From NCBI GenBank assembly GCA_001898335.1, contig MKTS01000003.1:124001-188000 (forward strand): a stretch of DNA of 64,000 bases. Reading direction: 5' to 3'. Positions 54,631 to 62,665 of the stretch are shown here, one piece after another (position 1 is the first letter of the stretch; every line of letters begins with the position of its first letter). The position numbers and the translations under genes are program-made. The notes beneath the pieces were generated by a model. That model had not been told where the DNA came from and searched no databases. It was given only the letters and a program-made list of their open reading frames with translations. This DNA comes from Mucilaginibacter sp. 44-25. Its GTDB lineage: Bacteria > Bacteroidota > Bacteroidia > Sphingobacteriales > Sphingobacteriaceae.

Positions 54631-55851
54631 ATGTTAGAAAGAAGCTTCGGCTTGTTTTATTATTTAAAGCAGGCAAAAAATCAGAAAGAACAAAGATGGT
54701 ATGTATATCTTCGTATCACAGTAGACGGCGAGCGCCGGGAAGTATCCATTAAACGACAATGGATTCCCAATGAATGGAATTCAAGAACAGGAAGAGCAGC
54801 GGAAATCAAAGAAGAAGCCATCGAATTAAACCGGTATCTAGATACTATTTCCAACAAAGTCCATCAGATACAAAGAAATCTAATTGATGAAGGTAAGCAG
54901 GTCACTGCCGAAAAAATTAAAAACATTCTTACAGGCAAGAGAGAAAAGAAGCATTTCATTCTGGAAGCGTTCCAGGAGCATAATAAGCAGATGAAAGCCT
55001 TGGTAGGTCAAGAGTTCGCGCCGGCCACTTTGATGCGTTACACGACAGCCTGCACGCATTTAAGCAACTATATTAAATGGAAGTATGAGACGAATGATTT
55101 AGAGATTAAAGATTTAAATTATGAGTTTGTCTCACAATTTGTCGTCTGGCTTAAAATTGAAAGAAAATGCGGTCACAACGCGGCTATAAAGTACTTAGGT
55201 AATTTCAAGAAAATTGTTCTTGAATGTATGAAAAAAGGGTTGCTAACCACTGACCCATTCCTTGGCTTTAAAAGTAAGCGAAAGGAAGTAATCCCTGTTG
55301 CTTTAACAAAAGAAGAGTTGATCAGAATCACCAATAAGAAATTTGATATCGAAAGACTTGATAATGTCCGCGAAATATTTTTGTTTAGTTGTTACACCGG
55401 CTTAGCTTATATTGATGCTTACCAGTTACGTAATACAAATATAGTGACCGGCATAGACGGCGGTAGGTGGATTACCACAACGAGGCAAAAAACCAATTCA
55501 AGTACAAGGCTCCCGTTACTTCCCCCTGCAGTAGCAATTCTTAATAAGTACCAAGATCATCCAAATTGTGTTAGCAAAGGCATTGTACTACCGGTATTGA
55601 CGAATCAAAAAATGAATTCTTATCTAAAGGAAATCGCTGATTTATGTGGGATAAGAAAGAAACTAACTTTTCACATTGCAAGGCATACGTTTGCTACTAC
55701 TGTTACACTTACTAATGGTGTGCCTATTGAAACGGTGTCTAAAATGTTGGGCCATAAATCTTTAAAACAAACGCAACATTATGCCAAGATAGTTGATCTT
55801 AAAATTAGTGAGGATATGAATTTGCTTAAAGAAAAGCTGCAATTAGCCTAA
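54631..55851 (+). CDS. Tyrosine recombinase (integrase)
   Basis: 406 residues from the ATG at 54631; a TTG at 54607 is possible but adds an unlikely leader. An N-terminal arm-binding domain (about 10-95), a SAM-like core-binding domain (about 110-205) and a catalytic domain (about 215-405). Visible catalytic residues: the Lys loop around TRQKTNSSTRLPL, HIARHTFAT (His-x-x-Arg), LGHKSLKQTQHYAK with the nucleophilic Tyr. The first Arg of the canonical TGLR motif is Ala (YTGLAYIDA), as in many Bacteroidota integrases, where I recall the same loss in IntDOT-like enzymes. It probably integrates the island at tRNA-Asp. Confidence 0.93.
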   Translation: MLERSFGLFYYLKQAKNQKEQRWYVYLRITVDGERREVSIKRQWIPNEWNSRTGRAAEIKEEAIELNRYLDTISNKVHQIQRNLIDEGKQVTAEKIKNILTGKREKKHFILEAFQEHNKQMKALVGQEFAPATLMRYTTACTHLSNYIKWKYETNDLEIKDLNYEFVSQFVVWLKIERKCGHNAAIKYLGNFKKIVLECMKKGLLTTDPFLGFKSKRKEVIPVALTKEELIRITNKKFDIERLDNVREIFLFSCYTGLAYIDAYQLRNTNIVTGIDGGRWITTTRQKTNSSTRLPLLPPAVAILNKYQDHPNCVSKGIVLPVLTNQKMNSYLKEIADLCGIRKKLTFHIARHTFATTVTLTNGVPIETVSKMLGHKSLKQTQHYAKIVDLKISEDMNLLKEKLQLA

Positions 55852-55870
55852 TTATGGAAACGTCTTAATT

Positions 55871-55906
55871 AAACAGATCGTTGTGTCTATGCAACGATCT
55901 GTTTTT
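55871..55906 (+). terminator. Terminator of the integrase gene
   Basis: 13-base arms AAACAGATCGTTG/CAACGATCTGTTT, 8-base loop, followed by further T. Confidence 0.85.
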
Positions 55907-56037
55907 ATCGTAATCTTTCAAGTTGTCGGAACTTACATCATGAATTCATTTGATAATGTTCAGTTATCCTTTATTTACCTAAATATAGTCAAGATAACGA
56001 GTATTCATTCATAAATATCTCATGGTCTTGTCTTTTT

Positions 56038-56270
56038 ATGTTTTTCGGAATTAAACTTATGATAGTCGGTCGTGAAGTGGACCTGCAGTTAGATAAAAAA
56101 GCAATGCAGGAGAAACCAGGCCATGCTATATGGTTACTGAGGCTGGTGCTTCAAGGGGTAGATAGTAAAGCAAAAAAAAAGGCATTTTAAAGCAATTAGA
56201 ATTGTCATATTATTCGGTAGGAGACCTTGAAACTACAAGCGCATGTTTAGAAACATACGTGGTTAAATAA
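56038..56270 (+). pseudogene. Possible small gene broken at an A9 run
   Basis: From the ATG at 56038 the frame stops after 50 residues at 56188-56190. With one extra A in the nine-A run at 56172-56180 the frame would continue to the stop at 56268-56270, giving 77 residues (the tail reads KGILKQLELSYYSVGD, then LETTSACLETYVVK). The extended version ends 4 bases before the convergent AbiV-like gene. No family recognised; it may not be a gene at all. Confidence 0.3.
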
Positions 56271-56274
56271 TGAT

Positions 56275-56957
56275 TCAACGGTTAATGCTCTCCGAAAAAA
56301 GATCAACTAATTCGGCATTTTCAAAATCGGCGATATATTCTTTTAATTTGTTCGATGGCGCATTTCCTATTTTAATCATCATTTCGTTCAAATCAACGGC
56401 AAATTTACTTACAAATCGATAAGCATCGTCCCAATCTTTTTCATTGACTTGCTGAGGATCTGCAAGACCATCCTCTGTGTAGTCCACATAGAAACACTTT
56501 TGTTTTAATTTATCTGCATTGGTCCACCATTCATAATTGTCTAGCCCCTCTTTCGCTGCACGTATGCCATGTAGGACTAAATGTGACCAATACTGGGCTC
56601 TTGTTTGTCCGTTTATTTTCGACGGCTTTTTTCAACAATATTGAAAACAAATAGATATACAGAATAGTATTCTTTTAATAGCTTATGCCTGGCATTGTGA
56701 TTATAAAACAGCTTATCGTAATTCCGGATATTCCTTACAGGGAAGCCAAATCCTTGAAGCATAAGCATAGCTGATTTTATTAATTCTTCGGTTCCAAGAA
56801 TAAGATGTGCCACACCATTAGAAAAATCTGATTGTGAAGAAAGTGATTGCGCTGCTGAAAAGTGTCTCCGCGCATTTTGTCTAATCAGTTCGAAAGTATC
56901 TTTACATTGCTGCTGATTCAAACTGCGGAAGATTGATTTGTTTGTGTTCGAGGCCAT
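56275..56957 (-). pseudogene. AbiV-like (HEPN) abortive-infection gene, frameshifted
   Basis: From MASNTNKSIF (56957) the protein shows the AbiV pattern: NARRHFSAAQSL, then SDFSNGVAHLILGTEELIKS, HEPN-type helices. Frame 1 ends at 56613 after IVEKSRRK. Another frame, open across the break, carries the rest: KINGQTRAQYWSHL, RAAKEGLDNYEWW, VDYTEDGLADP and on to the stop at 56275. One extra A in the six-A run (plus-strand T-run 56627-56632) would join the two into a protein of about 228 residues, normal for the family. It could be a true pseudogene, phase-variable, or a sequencing deletion. AbiV proteins block phage development by inhibiting translation. Confidence 0.7.
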
Positions 56958-57043
56958 TGAAATTTTTAACCAATATAGTTCAATAGGCTTTAAACAGATG
57001 CTCAAATATTAGAGAATGAGTGGAAACAATAAAATACAAACGT

Positions 57044-58009
57044 TTAAACTTCCAAAAGAGCCTGATAAAAAACTTCCAAATCTTCTTTGACACCACAAAA
57101 AACTTTCGTTTTATACTTTTCTGCAAGACCGGTCTGTTGTAATTCAAACTTCCGCTGCCGGTCAGTAAATAATAGATCGGCGGGTGGCAAGCCTGTTGCA
57201 AGCCGCATAATGTCGATCTGATCATTAACGGTTTCCTTCTTATGCTCAACAGCTAAATTTGCCGTTAAACTTACTCGAATATCGAGGGATGGGATGCGGT
57301 CAAACCCTGTACGGGTGATGATATCCTTCAGAAAAACGGCTTCCCAAATTCCTAACTGGTGATGTGCCATTAATATTTGCATCACATAATCAGCCCAATG
57401 GATAACTTCACGTGTTGCAAATTTCACCCCCTTACTAACAAAACCACCTTTGCCAATCACTTCATCCAGCAAATCAATGAATGGTTTGATCTCTCGAGCT
57501 TTGATGAATTGGACAAACGGGGCCATTGTGGCAGGTGAAAATCGCTTTTGAGCTGTAATCTTGCGTATCTCATTTTGTCCCGCGGTAATTTCTGTCACTT
57601 GACTGTTTAGCAAAGTGTGTCTTGCCTTAAAATCATCATATATTTTATTATTTGTGAGCGTGTCAGGGCGTGCCAGCCGATCACAAAAGGTATTCTGGTC
57701 AAGTGGTGTATTACGCAGAAGCGAAATGATATGTTCGGCAGTCACAAAGGCTTCAGGTTTAAATGCCAACCCTCTCGCAAGTGCCGCAAAACGTTTATCC
57801 ATCGCCATTGCATTTTCATGTTTTTTGTTGGCAGATTCCAAGAAGTGTTCAGGCGGCACCGGACAAATTATGCGGCCTGCGGCCGACTTTGCCTGCAACA
57901 GTTTAGTCATTTCTTCCCACGTCTTATTAGCCGGGGTGTCTAAAAGATTGCTTGTGGCAAATTGGTCAAGATATATACAAGTAACGCCCGGGCCAAAGTA
58001 TCCTTTCAT
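57044..58009 (-). CDS. PIN-like domain protein
   Basis: 321 residues. The start (CIYLDQFATSNLL, D15) and the C-terminal block NDQIDIMRLATGLPPADLLFTDRQ (D263, D266, D278, D283) form the scattered acidic residues of a PIN-like ribonuclease fold; the middle is helical. It starts 54 bases downstream of the CBASS effector on the same strand, so it may be read from the same transcript. Function unproven; an RNase toxin or effector is a fair inference. Confidence 0.6.
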   Translation of the reverse strand: MKGYFGPGVTCIYLDQFATSNLLDTPANKTWEEMTKLLQAKSAAGRIICPVPPEHFLESANKKHENAMAMDKRFAALARGLAFKPEAFVTAEHIISLLRNTPLDQNTFCDRLARPDTLTNNKIYDDFKARHTLLNSQVTEITAGQNEIRKITAQKRFSPATMAPFVQFIKAREIKPFIDLLDEVIGKGGFVSKGVKFATREVIHWADYVMQILMAHHQLGIWEAVFLKDIITRTGFDRIPSLDIRVSLTANLAVEHKKETVNDQIDIMRLATGLPPADLLFTDRQRKFELQQTGLAEKYKTKVFCGVKEDLEVFYQALLEV

Positions 58010-58063
58010 TTTTATGACTCAGGTTTTTAAAATAGTAACTGGAATATATCTTGTATAAATAAA

Positions 58064-58849
58064 TCAATTCTCTAATCGAGCTATTTCGGCGAATTTCAAA
58101 GTCGATAATATGCTATGGTACAATGTATATCTTGAATTGGAAAAATTCAGCCTTGGATCGCGATTAAGTTGTTTGGTTGTATATGCCACATAGCACGTAT
58201 CCTCATCCTCAGTGTTCCGCATAAATTGATCTATTGTTTCCTGAGTAAGATTTCCGTCGGGGGTATTAAAAATCATTAGATCATGCTCAGGAATGTTTTC
58301 AAATGAACCTGCTCGGCGGTATTTAACATTTTTGAACTTGAGTTTTGTCATAAATTTTTTTAGGCTTTCTTCGGATTCTTCGTCGCCACTAATGACCAGC
58401 AATTGTTTGAGATTCCTCAATTTTGTATCAAAGGCTTCAGTTTCAATCAATCGAATTATTTCTTCGCGTTTCCCTTCAACAATTGTTTCAATTTTATCGA
58501 TGACGAATTTCTTAGCTCTTTTAATCGCTGAAAGATATGCCAATATGATAGCTGTGATTGTAGCTGGTAATCCCAAAAATAACACCCACGTAATCATCGT
58601 TTTAGCATCATCAACTTTATCCATGCCCTTTTTTATCTCGTCGTCAACATACTTCTTGAGGTTTTCACTCTGAACTTTTGAAACATTATCTATGTTGCTT
58701 TTATAGTTTTCGAGCTGTTGGACTCTTTTTTCCACTTGTTCAAGGCGTACATCCGATTTCGATCCAGTAGGTTGCATTGGCTTACCAATTCCAATGACAG
58801 GAAATAACATAATTAAGGTTATTGTAATTATTGCTTTAGTAAGTCTCAT
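58064..58849 (-). CDS. Putative CBASS effector: coiled coil, membrane segment, Rossmann-like domain
   Basis: 261 residues. A hydrophobic N-terminus (about 5-22) looks like a signal peptide or first membrane span; a coiled coil at about 35-82; a clear membrane segment at 86-107; then a C-terminal domain from about 145 with Rossmann-like strands (LKQLLVISGDEESEE, HDLMIFNTPDG, TCYVAYTTKQ). The last part resembles the NARF-type nucleotide-associated domain described in conflict-system surveys, but I am not certain. It has none of the common effector domains (phospholipase, SAVED, NucC, TIR, HNH). Its start overlaps the Cap3 end by 14 bases. A membrane-disrupting effector gated by cyclic nucleotide binding at the Rossmann domain is the simplest model. 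Confidence 0.7.
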   Translation of the reverse strand: MRLTKAIITITLIMLFPVIGIGKPMQPTGSKSDVRLEQVEKRVQQLENYKSNIDNVSKVQSENLKKYVDDEIKKGMDKVDDAKTMITWVLFLGLPATITAIILAYLSAIKRAKKFVIDKIETIVEGKREEIIRLIETEAFDTKLRNLKQLLVISGDEESEESLKKFMTKLKFKNVKYRRAGSFENIPEHDLMIFNTPDGNLTQETIDQFMRNTEDEDTCYVAYTTKQLNRDPRLNFSNSRYTLYHSILSTLKFAEIARLEN

Positions 58850-59306
58850 ATCTATAAATTTTATCTTTAAAGTAAACGTAAAATCCTAATTCCATACTCG
58901 CTGGTGTTAGGCCGACTATCAACAATATAGGACTTGTAATATTCACGTCTCTATGTTTTGCGATACCAGTTAGTCCCATAATATCAGTTCCGCTAGGTAA
59001 TGGCTGGGCATCCGGATGTGTGTGCCATTCGCCAACATAAATAAGCGAAGGCGCACCATTAAATAACGTCTCAAGTTGTTCTTTTAACCCTTCAGAACCT
59101 CTTTCAAAACTAAACTTTGAAGATTTATAAGAAGTGGGTAACAGGGTATCAATTACATTAACTATTTTCTTATCGGTGGAGTAGTTCCCTATGAGTATAC
59201 CTCCGAATTCTTTGGGATAATGCAATAATCCAGACTCCCGGATGGTGCGCAGCAGATCATCCGATATTTCCAAAAACAGCCCTATTTCTTCATTTCTTAG
59301 TTTCAA
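58836..59306 (-). CDS. cap3: CBASS Cap3, JAB/JAMM isopeptidase
   Basis: 156 residues covering one JAB domain. The zinc site is E33 (KEFGGILIG), H95 and H97 with S105 and D108 in WHTHPDAQPLPSGTD. In type II CBASS, Cap3 cleaves the conjugates made by Cap2 and restrains the system. Its start overlaps the Cap2 stop (ATGA). Confidence 0.92.
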   Translation of the reverse strand: MKLRNEEIGLFLEISDDLLRTIRESGLLHYPKEFGGILIGNYSTDKKIVNVIDTLLPTSYKSSKFSFERGSEGLKEQLETLFNGAPSLIYVGEWHTHPDAQPLPSGTDIMGLTGIAKHRDVNITSPILLIVGLTPASMELGFYVYFKDKIYRYETY

Positions 59307-60943
59307 AATTGATTCAATTTGATTTCAAAGCCACTGTCATCCGATGTTGAAAGGTAAAAATTCCTTAATGGCTGGTCTTTGTCCAGATTTAGATTGATTT
59401 GTTTGACCGCGAATTGCACTAGAACCGCAATGTCGTTATAGCTGGCCTTAAAAGTAGGGCTCCAACATCCGGTCGGATTATATAAATCTACCGTATCGTT
59501 TTTGAGTTCTTTAAAAATCTCCATGAGCCATTTATATTGATCATGTTTAAAGACGCATACCAATTCTTTCGCATGGTTGGTGATCGAAATATTGATTACC
59601 TCCGATTTTATATTTAATTGGCTAAAAATATAAGCTAGATCATTATCGGTTGTGCAGTCAAAAATATAATCAACTTGGTTAAGCGCTTCTTCAAGAGTCG
59701 CCTGCCAATTGGCATCAGATCTAAATCGTTTGATTATATCGGTCAGTTCCTCGTTTCCCATAATTTCAACGAATGGCGATATCAGCGATAACTGATTTCT
59801 AAGTTCATAAACTTTCGAAACCATTCCGTTTGAAAACTGATATTCTGAACGGCAAACGTTATCCGGCTCCTTAACATCGTGATCGTTAATAAATAATTTC
59901 AGGCAACCACCACGGACAAGTGTATTGCATAACATACTGCCGATTGCTCCGATACCTACCACCAGTATTTTGCTCTCGGTAAGTCTTTTTGATAGTGCGC
60001 CGCGACCGAAGAAGTATTTAGGTGAGCAATTTTTAGAATGCATCCAATCTATTGATTGATCAAGGAAGCCGCCCTGATAAGTTTTTGGACCAGTCTTTTC
60101 GACATAATTTGGAAAGCTATCGGCAGAGAAGTTGATACATTGCCAGTGGATTTCGTCGTTATCAATGTTATAACCGATGATCAACTTCAGTTCAACACCT
60201 TTCGAAGTATTCTTCTTTAGGTTTACCTCAAACTCATACAGGTATTTTAAAAACGACTGATCTACAAACGGTTCCAGATCGTGCCAGCTTTGTACAGCAA
60301 ACCGACGGTTTTCAACGGGAGCATCCCCGATAAAGAGGAAAATTCCGGCAAAACGATCCAATTTTTTATAGCTGTCGTTCCATAGACATTCTAGTTTTTG
60401 GCCCTTAATTTTAAATTCCTGCAATATAAAAGTTTGAACTGCCTGCTCCTTTATTAATCCGGTATTCAAGATTGAAAAATGAAACTGGCCAAATTCACCT
60501 CTTTTAAATTTGTAATTAACTTCAGTAAACCAAAGGGCCTGATTCTTTCCAGTTCCGCTGGGAGAAACGACAATATGTTCATAGTGACTATCCTTTATCT
60601 TATTAATAAAGTATTTGACAATCCATTGTCTTAATGAATTTAAATCAAGTTCAACCTTAGTGGCGAGATGAGGGCTATGCAGGGTGTGGACACAAATAGA
60701 ACCGTCACCGTTGACATGGTCATATATGATCAAATCTTTATTGATAAACCGTATAGTTTCAACATCGTGGTATTGGAAAGGATAAGGCGGATATATTTCG
60801 AGCTCAAAAGTTAAGAATGTCGGTTCGGCGTTTATTTCAATAGCACCCTTTACGATTTCGCCATCCAGCACAAAAGGCCGAGTAACTTTTACGTACTCAA
60901 CCTTTGAAAATGCATCGGTAATATTATTAACTCTATCTTCCAT
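59303..60943 (-). CDS. cap2: CBASS Cap2, fused E2/E1 conjugating enzyme
   Basis: 546 residues. The N-terminal E2-like domain has the putative catalytic C84 (GSICVHT) after YPPYPFQYHD; the C-terminal ThiF/E1 domain begins near 315 with ATP-binding VVGIGAIGS (G330), NDHDVKEPDNVCR, FDCTTDN and the likely E1 cysteine C493 in PTGCWSP. It joins the C-terminus of the CD-NTase to targets, priming the synthase. Its start overlaps the CD-NTase stop by one base. Confidence 0.93.
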   Translation of the reverse strand: MEDRVNNITDAFSKVEYVKVTRPFVLDGEIVKGAIEINAEPTFLTFELEIYPPYPFQYHDVETIRFINKDLIIYDHVNGDGSICVHTLHSPHLATKVELDLNSLRQWIVKYFINKIKDSHYEHIVVSPSGTGKNQALWFTEVNYKFKRGEFGQFHFSILNTGLIKEQAVQTFILQEFKIKGQKLECLWNDSYKKLDRFAGIFLFIGDAPVENRRFAVQSWHDLEPFVDQSFLKYLYEFEVNLKKNTSKGVELKLIIGYNIDNDEIHWQCINFSADSFPNYVEKTGPKTYQGGFLDQSIDWMHSKNCSPKYFFGRGALSKRLTESKILVVGIGAIGSMLCNTLVRGGCLKLFINDHDVKEPDNVCRSEYQFSNGMVSKVYELRNQLSLISPFVEIMGNEELTDIIKRFRSDANWQATLEEALNQVDYIFDCTTDNDLAYIFSQLNIKSEVINISITNHAKELVCVFKHDQYKWLMEIFKELKNDTVDLYNPTGCWSPTFKASYNDIAVLVQFAVKQINLNLDKDQPLRNFYLSTSDDSGFEIKLNQF

Positions 60944-61899
60944 TAACCGAATCGTGTTGGAGGCGGAATAGACGGAGCAACCTTACGTTCGTCATATTTG
61001 TTGTTACTGGTGTCTTCAACGGGAAATTTGTCATTAAGTGGAAAATAAATCTTTATATAATCGCTATTCTCCTCAATTCGGTTTATCATGTTTCGCATGT
61101 CATCGCTCAACGCTGATTTTTCGTAGTCCGACATTGAATCAGCGACCTCATTATTACTATTACCAGGGTCTGGTAACGAAACCGTTGTTACGTTATCCCT
61201 AATGTACTCAATAACAGATTTTAACCTGTCCCATAATCCGCCTGATATTTCCAGTTTATCGAATGCCTTGATGGTTATGAGTTCCAGGAAGAAAGATTTT
61301 GGTGTCTTGTTATTGTAAAGCTTCCATACTTTCAACAATCGAACTTTCTGACGTAGATTGGCCCTATCTGCGTTATCCTTAATATTTTGGACCTGTGCCT
61401 TTATATTACTGCGGATATAGTCACTTCCACTTTGTAACTTACCGAACTGTGAATACACGTACAAATTGAGTTTATCATCTTCTTTGTATTGATCTTGGTT
61501 CAATTCTCTACCGGGCACCACGTCAATTTTGACAATATCCCCTTTATCATCGGCAAAAAATTCAATGCCTATAGATACTTTTTGTTTCCGGACGTGCGCT
61601 GAACTGCTGTATTTTTCCAATAAAAAATCATACACATCATTAAACATATTCTCAAGTGTACTGAAAGCATTTCTTTTGAATGGCGCCATCAGATCAAAAT
61701 CAAATTTTTTATTCACTGCGGTATTCTTCGCAAATGAACCAGAGTTAAACGGAGAATAAATATCCGCGCCATATTTTTCTACTAATGCGTCACATATCTC
61801 GTCCCGCTTCCGCTTATGCTTATCTAACAGGTCTTGTTCCTTGCTTACTTTATGAGAAGTAAGCACGTCATTCAGATGTTTATTTTTATCTGTGGCCAT
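60943..61899 (-). CDS. CBASS CD-NTase (cyclic oligonucleotide synthase)
   Basis: 318 residues of the SMODS/DncV nucleotidyltransferase superfamily. Active site: G54 S55 (NSGSFAKNT), D67 and D69 (KFDFDL) and the third carboxylate D126 (VKIDVVPG). It would make a cyclic di- or trinucleotide on phage infection; the product cannot be told. The protein ends PPTRFG, and a C-terminal Gly is what Cap2 needs for conjugation. First gene of a four-gene operon with overlapping ends. Confidence 0.93.
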   Translation of the reverse strand: MATDKNKHLNDVLTSHKVSKEQDLLDKHKRKRDEICDALVEKYGADIYSPFNSGSFAKNTAVNKKFDFDLMAPFKRNAFSTLENMFNDVYDFLLEKYSSSAHVRKQKVSIGIEFFADDKGDIVKIDVVPGRELNQDQYKEDDKLNLYVYSQFGKLQSGSDYIRSNIKAQVQNIKDNADRANLRQKVRLLKVWKLYNNKTPKSFFLELITIKAFDKLEISGGLWDRLKSVIEYIRDNVTTVSLPDPGNSNNEVADSMSDYEKSALSDDMRNMINRIEENSDYIKIYFPLNDKFPVEDTSNNKYDERKVAPSIPPPTRFG

Positions 61900-61964
61900 G
61901 ATTTACTGTTTTGTTTTTTATGAATCCGAAATAATATATTTACACTGTTAGTGCTTAACCTAAA

Positions 61965-62016
61965 TACTGTGAAGCGTGACATTCGAATTTTTAAATCCAT
62001 GTCACGCTTCACAGTA
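61965..62016. repeat. 18-base-arm inverted repeat between CBASS and sigma-like gene
   Basis: Perfect arms 61965-61982 and 61999-62016 (core CTGTGAAGCGTGACAT) with a 16-base AT-rich spacer, in the 133-base divergent gap. The arms are more GC-rich than their surroundings. It is 66 bases from the CD-NTase start and ends 17 bases before the sigma-like start, so it could be a dyad operator for both units or a hairpin in either leader. Confidence 0.8.
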
Positions 62017-62032
62017 ATAAATATAATACCTA

Positions 62033-62665
62033 TTGAACCTTAGACCTACACTGATTCATTTGACTGATGTGGCATTGCTTGAACAACTATGTTCAAGTGA
62101 TGATGACAGCGAATTGTATAAAGAATTTGTCAAACGGTTTATTAAGGAGCTAACAACGCACTGTGCTGATGCTTGCAAAAAAAGAAATCTCGAAACCCAT
62201 ATTGGAAAGCAAATTGCGCATGAAACCTTTGCGAGAGTTCGACACTATAAATCCTTTAAAACAGACCAAATCAAGCTACCAGATCAACATGATGCGATCA
62301 TCGTATATCTTAAACGTATTTCCTTCAGTTTATTTAACGATCACCATAACGAAAATAAAAAGAAACCTATTCCGCATAGAACCTATTTTGATGATATTCT
62401 TGAATCATCATATGATAACTTCAGCGGGATTGACCTCAAAGACAAAAAGGATTTCGCCCTTTTTATATTTAATAAGCTAAATAAAAAAGAACAGGCCGTG
62501 ATCTTAGCAGACATAGAACATAAAAAATTTCAGAAATACTTACCAGATGACATTACCGAACAATTATGTGGACAGTTAAATGTTAAGAAGGATACATTAA
62601 GGAAGATTCGTGAGCGTGCGATAGAGAAGATCAAATATGCTATCAACGAGTTCAATGAAAACTGA
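62033..62665 (+). CDS. Sigma-70-like (ECF-type) protein
   Basis: 210 residues from a TTG start; the frame has no internal Met and an upstream stop, so TTG is the only choice. The N-terminal half fits sigma region 2 (ELYKEFVKRFIKELTTHCADAC, then IAHETFARVRHYKSF); the C-terminal half fits region 4 (LNKKEQAVILADIEHKKF, LNVKKDTLRKIRERAIEKIKYAI). Similarity is weak and it may be a sigma-like regulator of the element rather than a true sigma factor. Divergent from CBASS and overlapping the next gene. Confidence 0.6.
   Translation: MNLRPTLIHLTDVALLEQLCSSDDDSELYKEFVKRFIKELTTHCADACKKRNLETHIGKQIAHETFARVRHYKSFKTDQIKLPDQHDAIIVYLKRISFSLFNDHHNENKKKPIPHRTYFDDILESSYDNFSGIDLKDKKDFALFIFNKLNKKEQAVILADIEHKKFQKYLPDDITEQLCGQLNVKKDTLRKIRERAIEKIKYAINEFNEN

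Noticed and set aside
56980..57249. 89-codon minus-strand frame between the AbiV-like and PIN-like genes
   Set aside because: It overlaps the PIN-like C-terminus in another frame and has no recognisable features.
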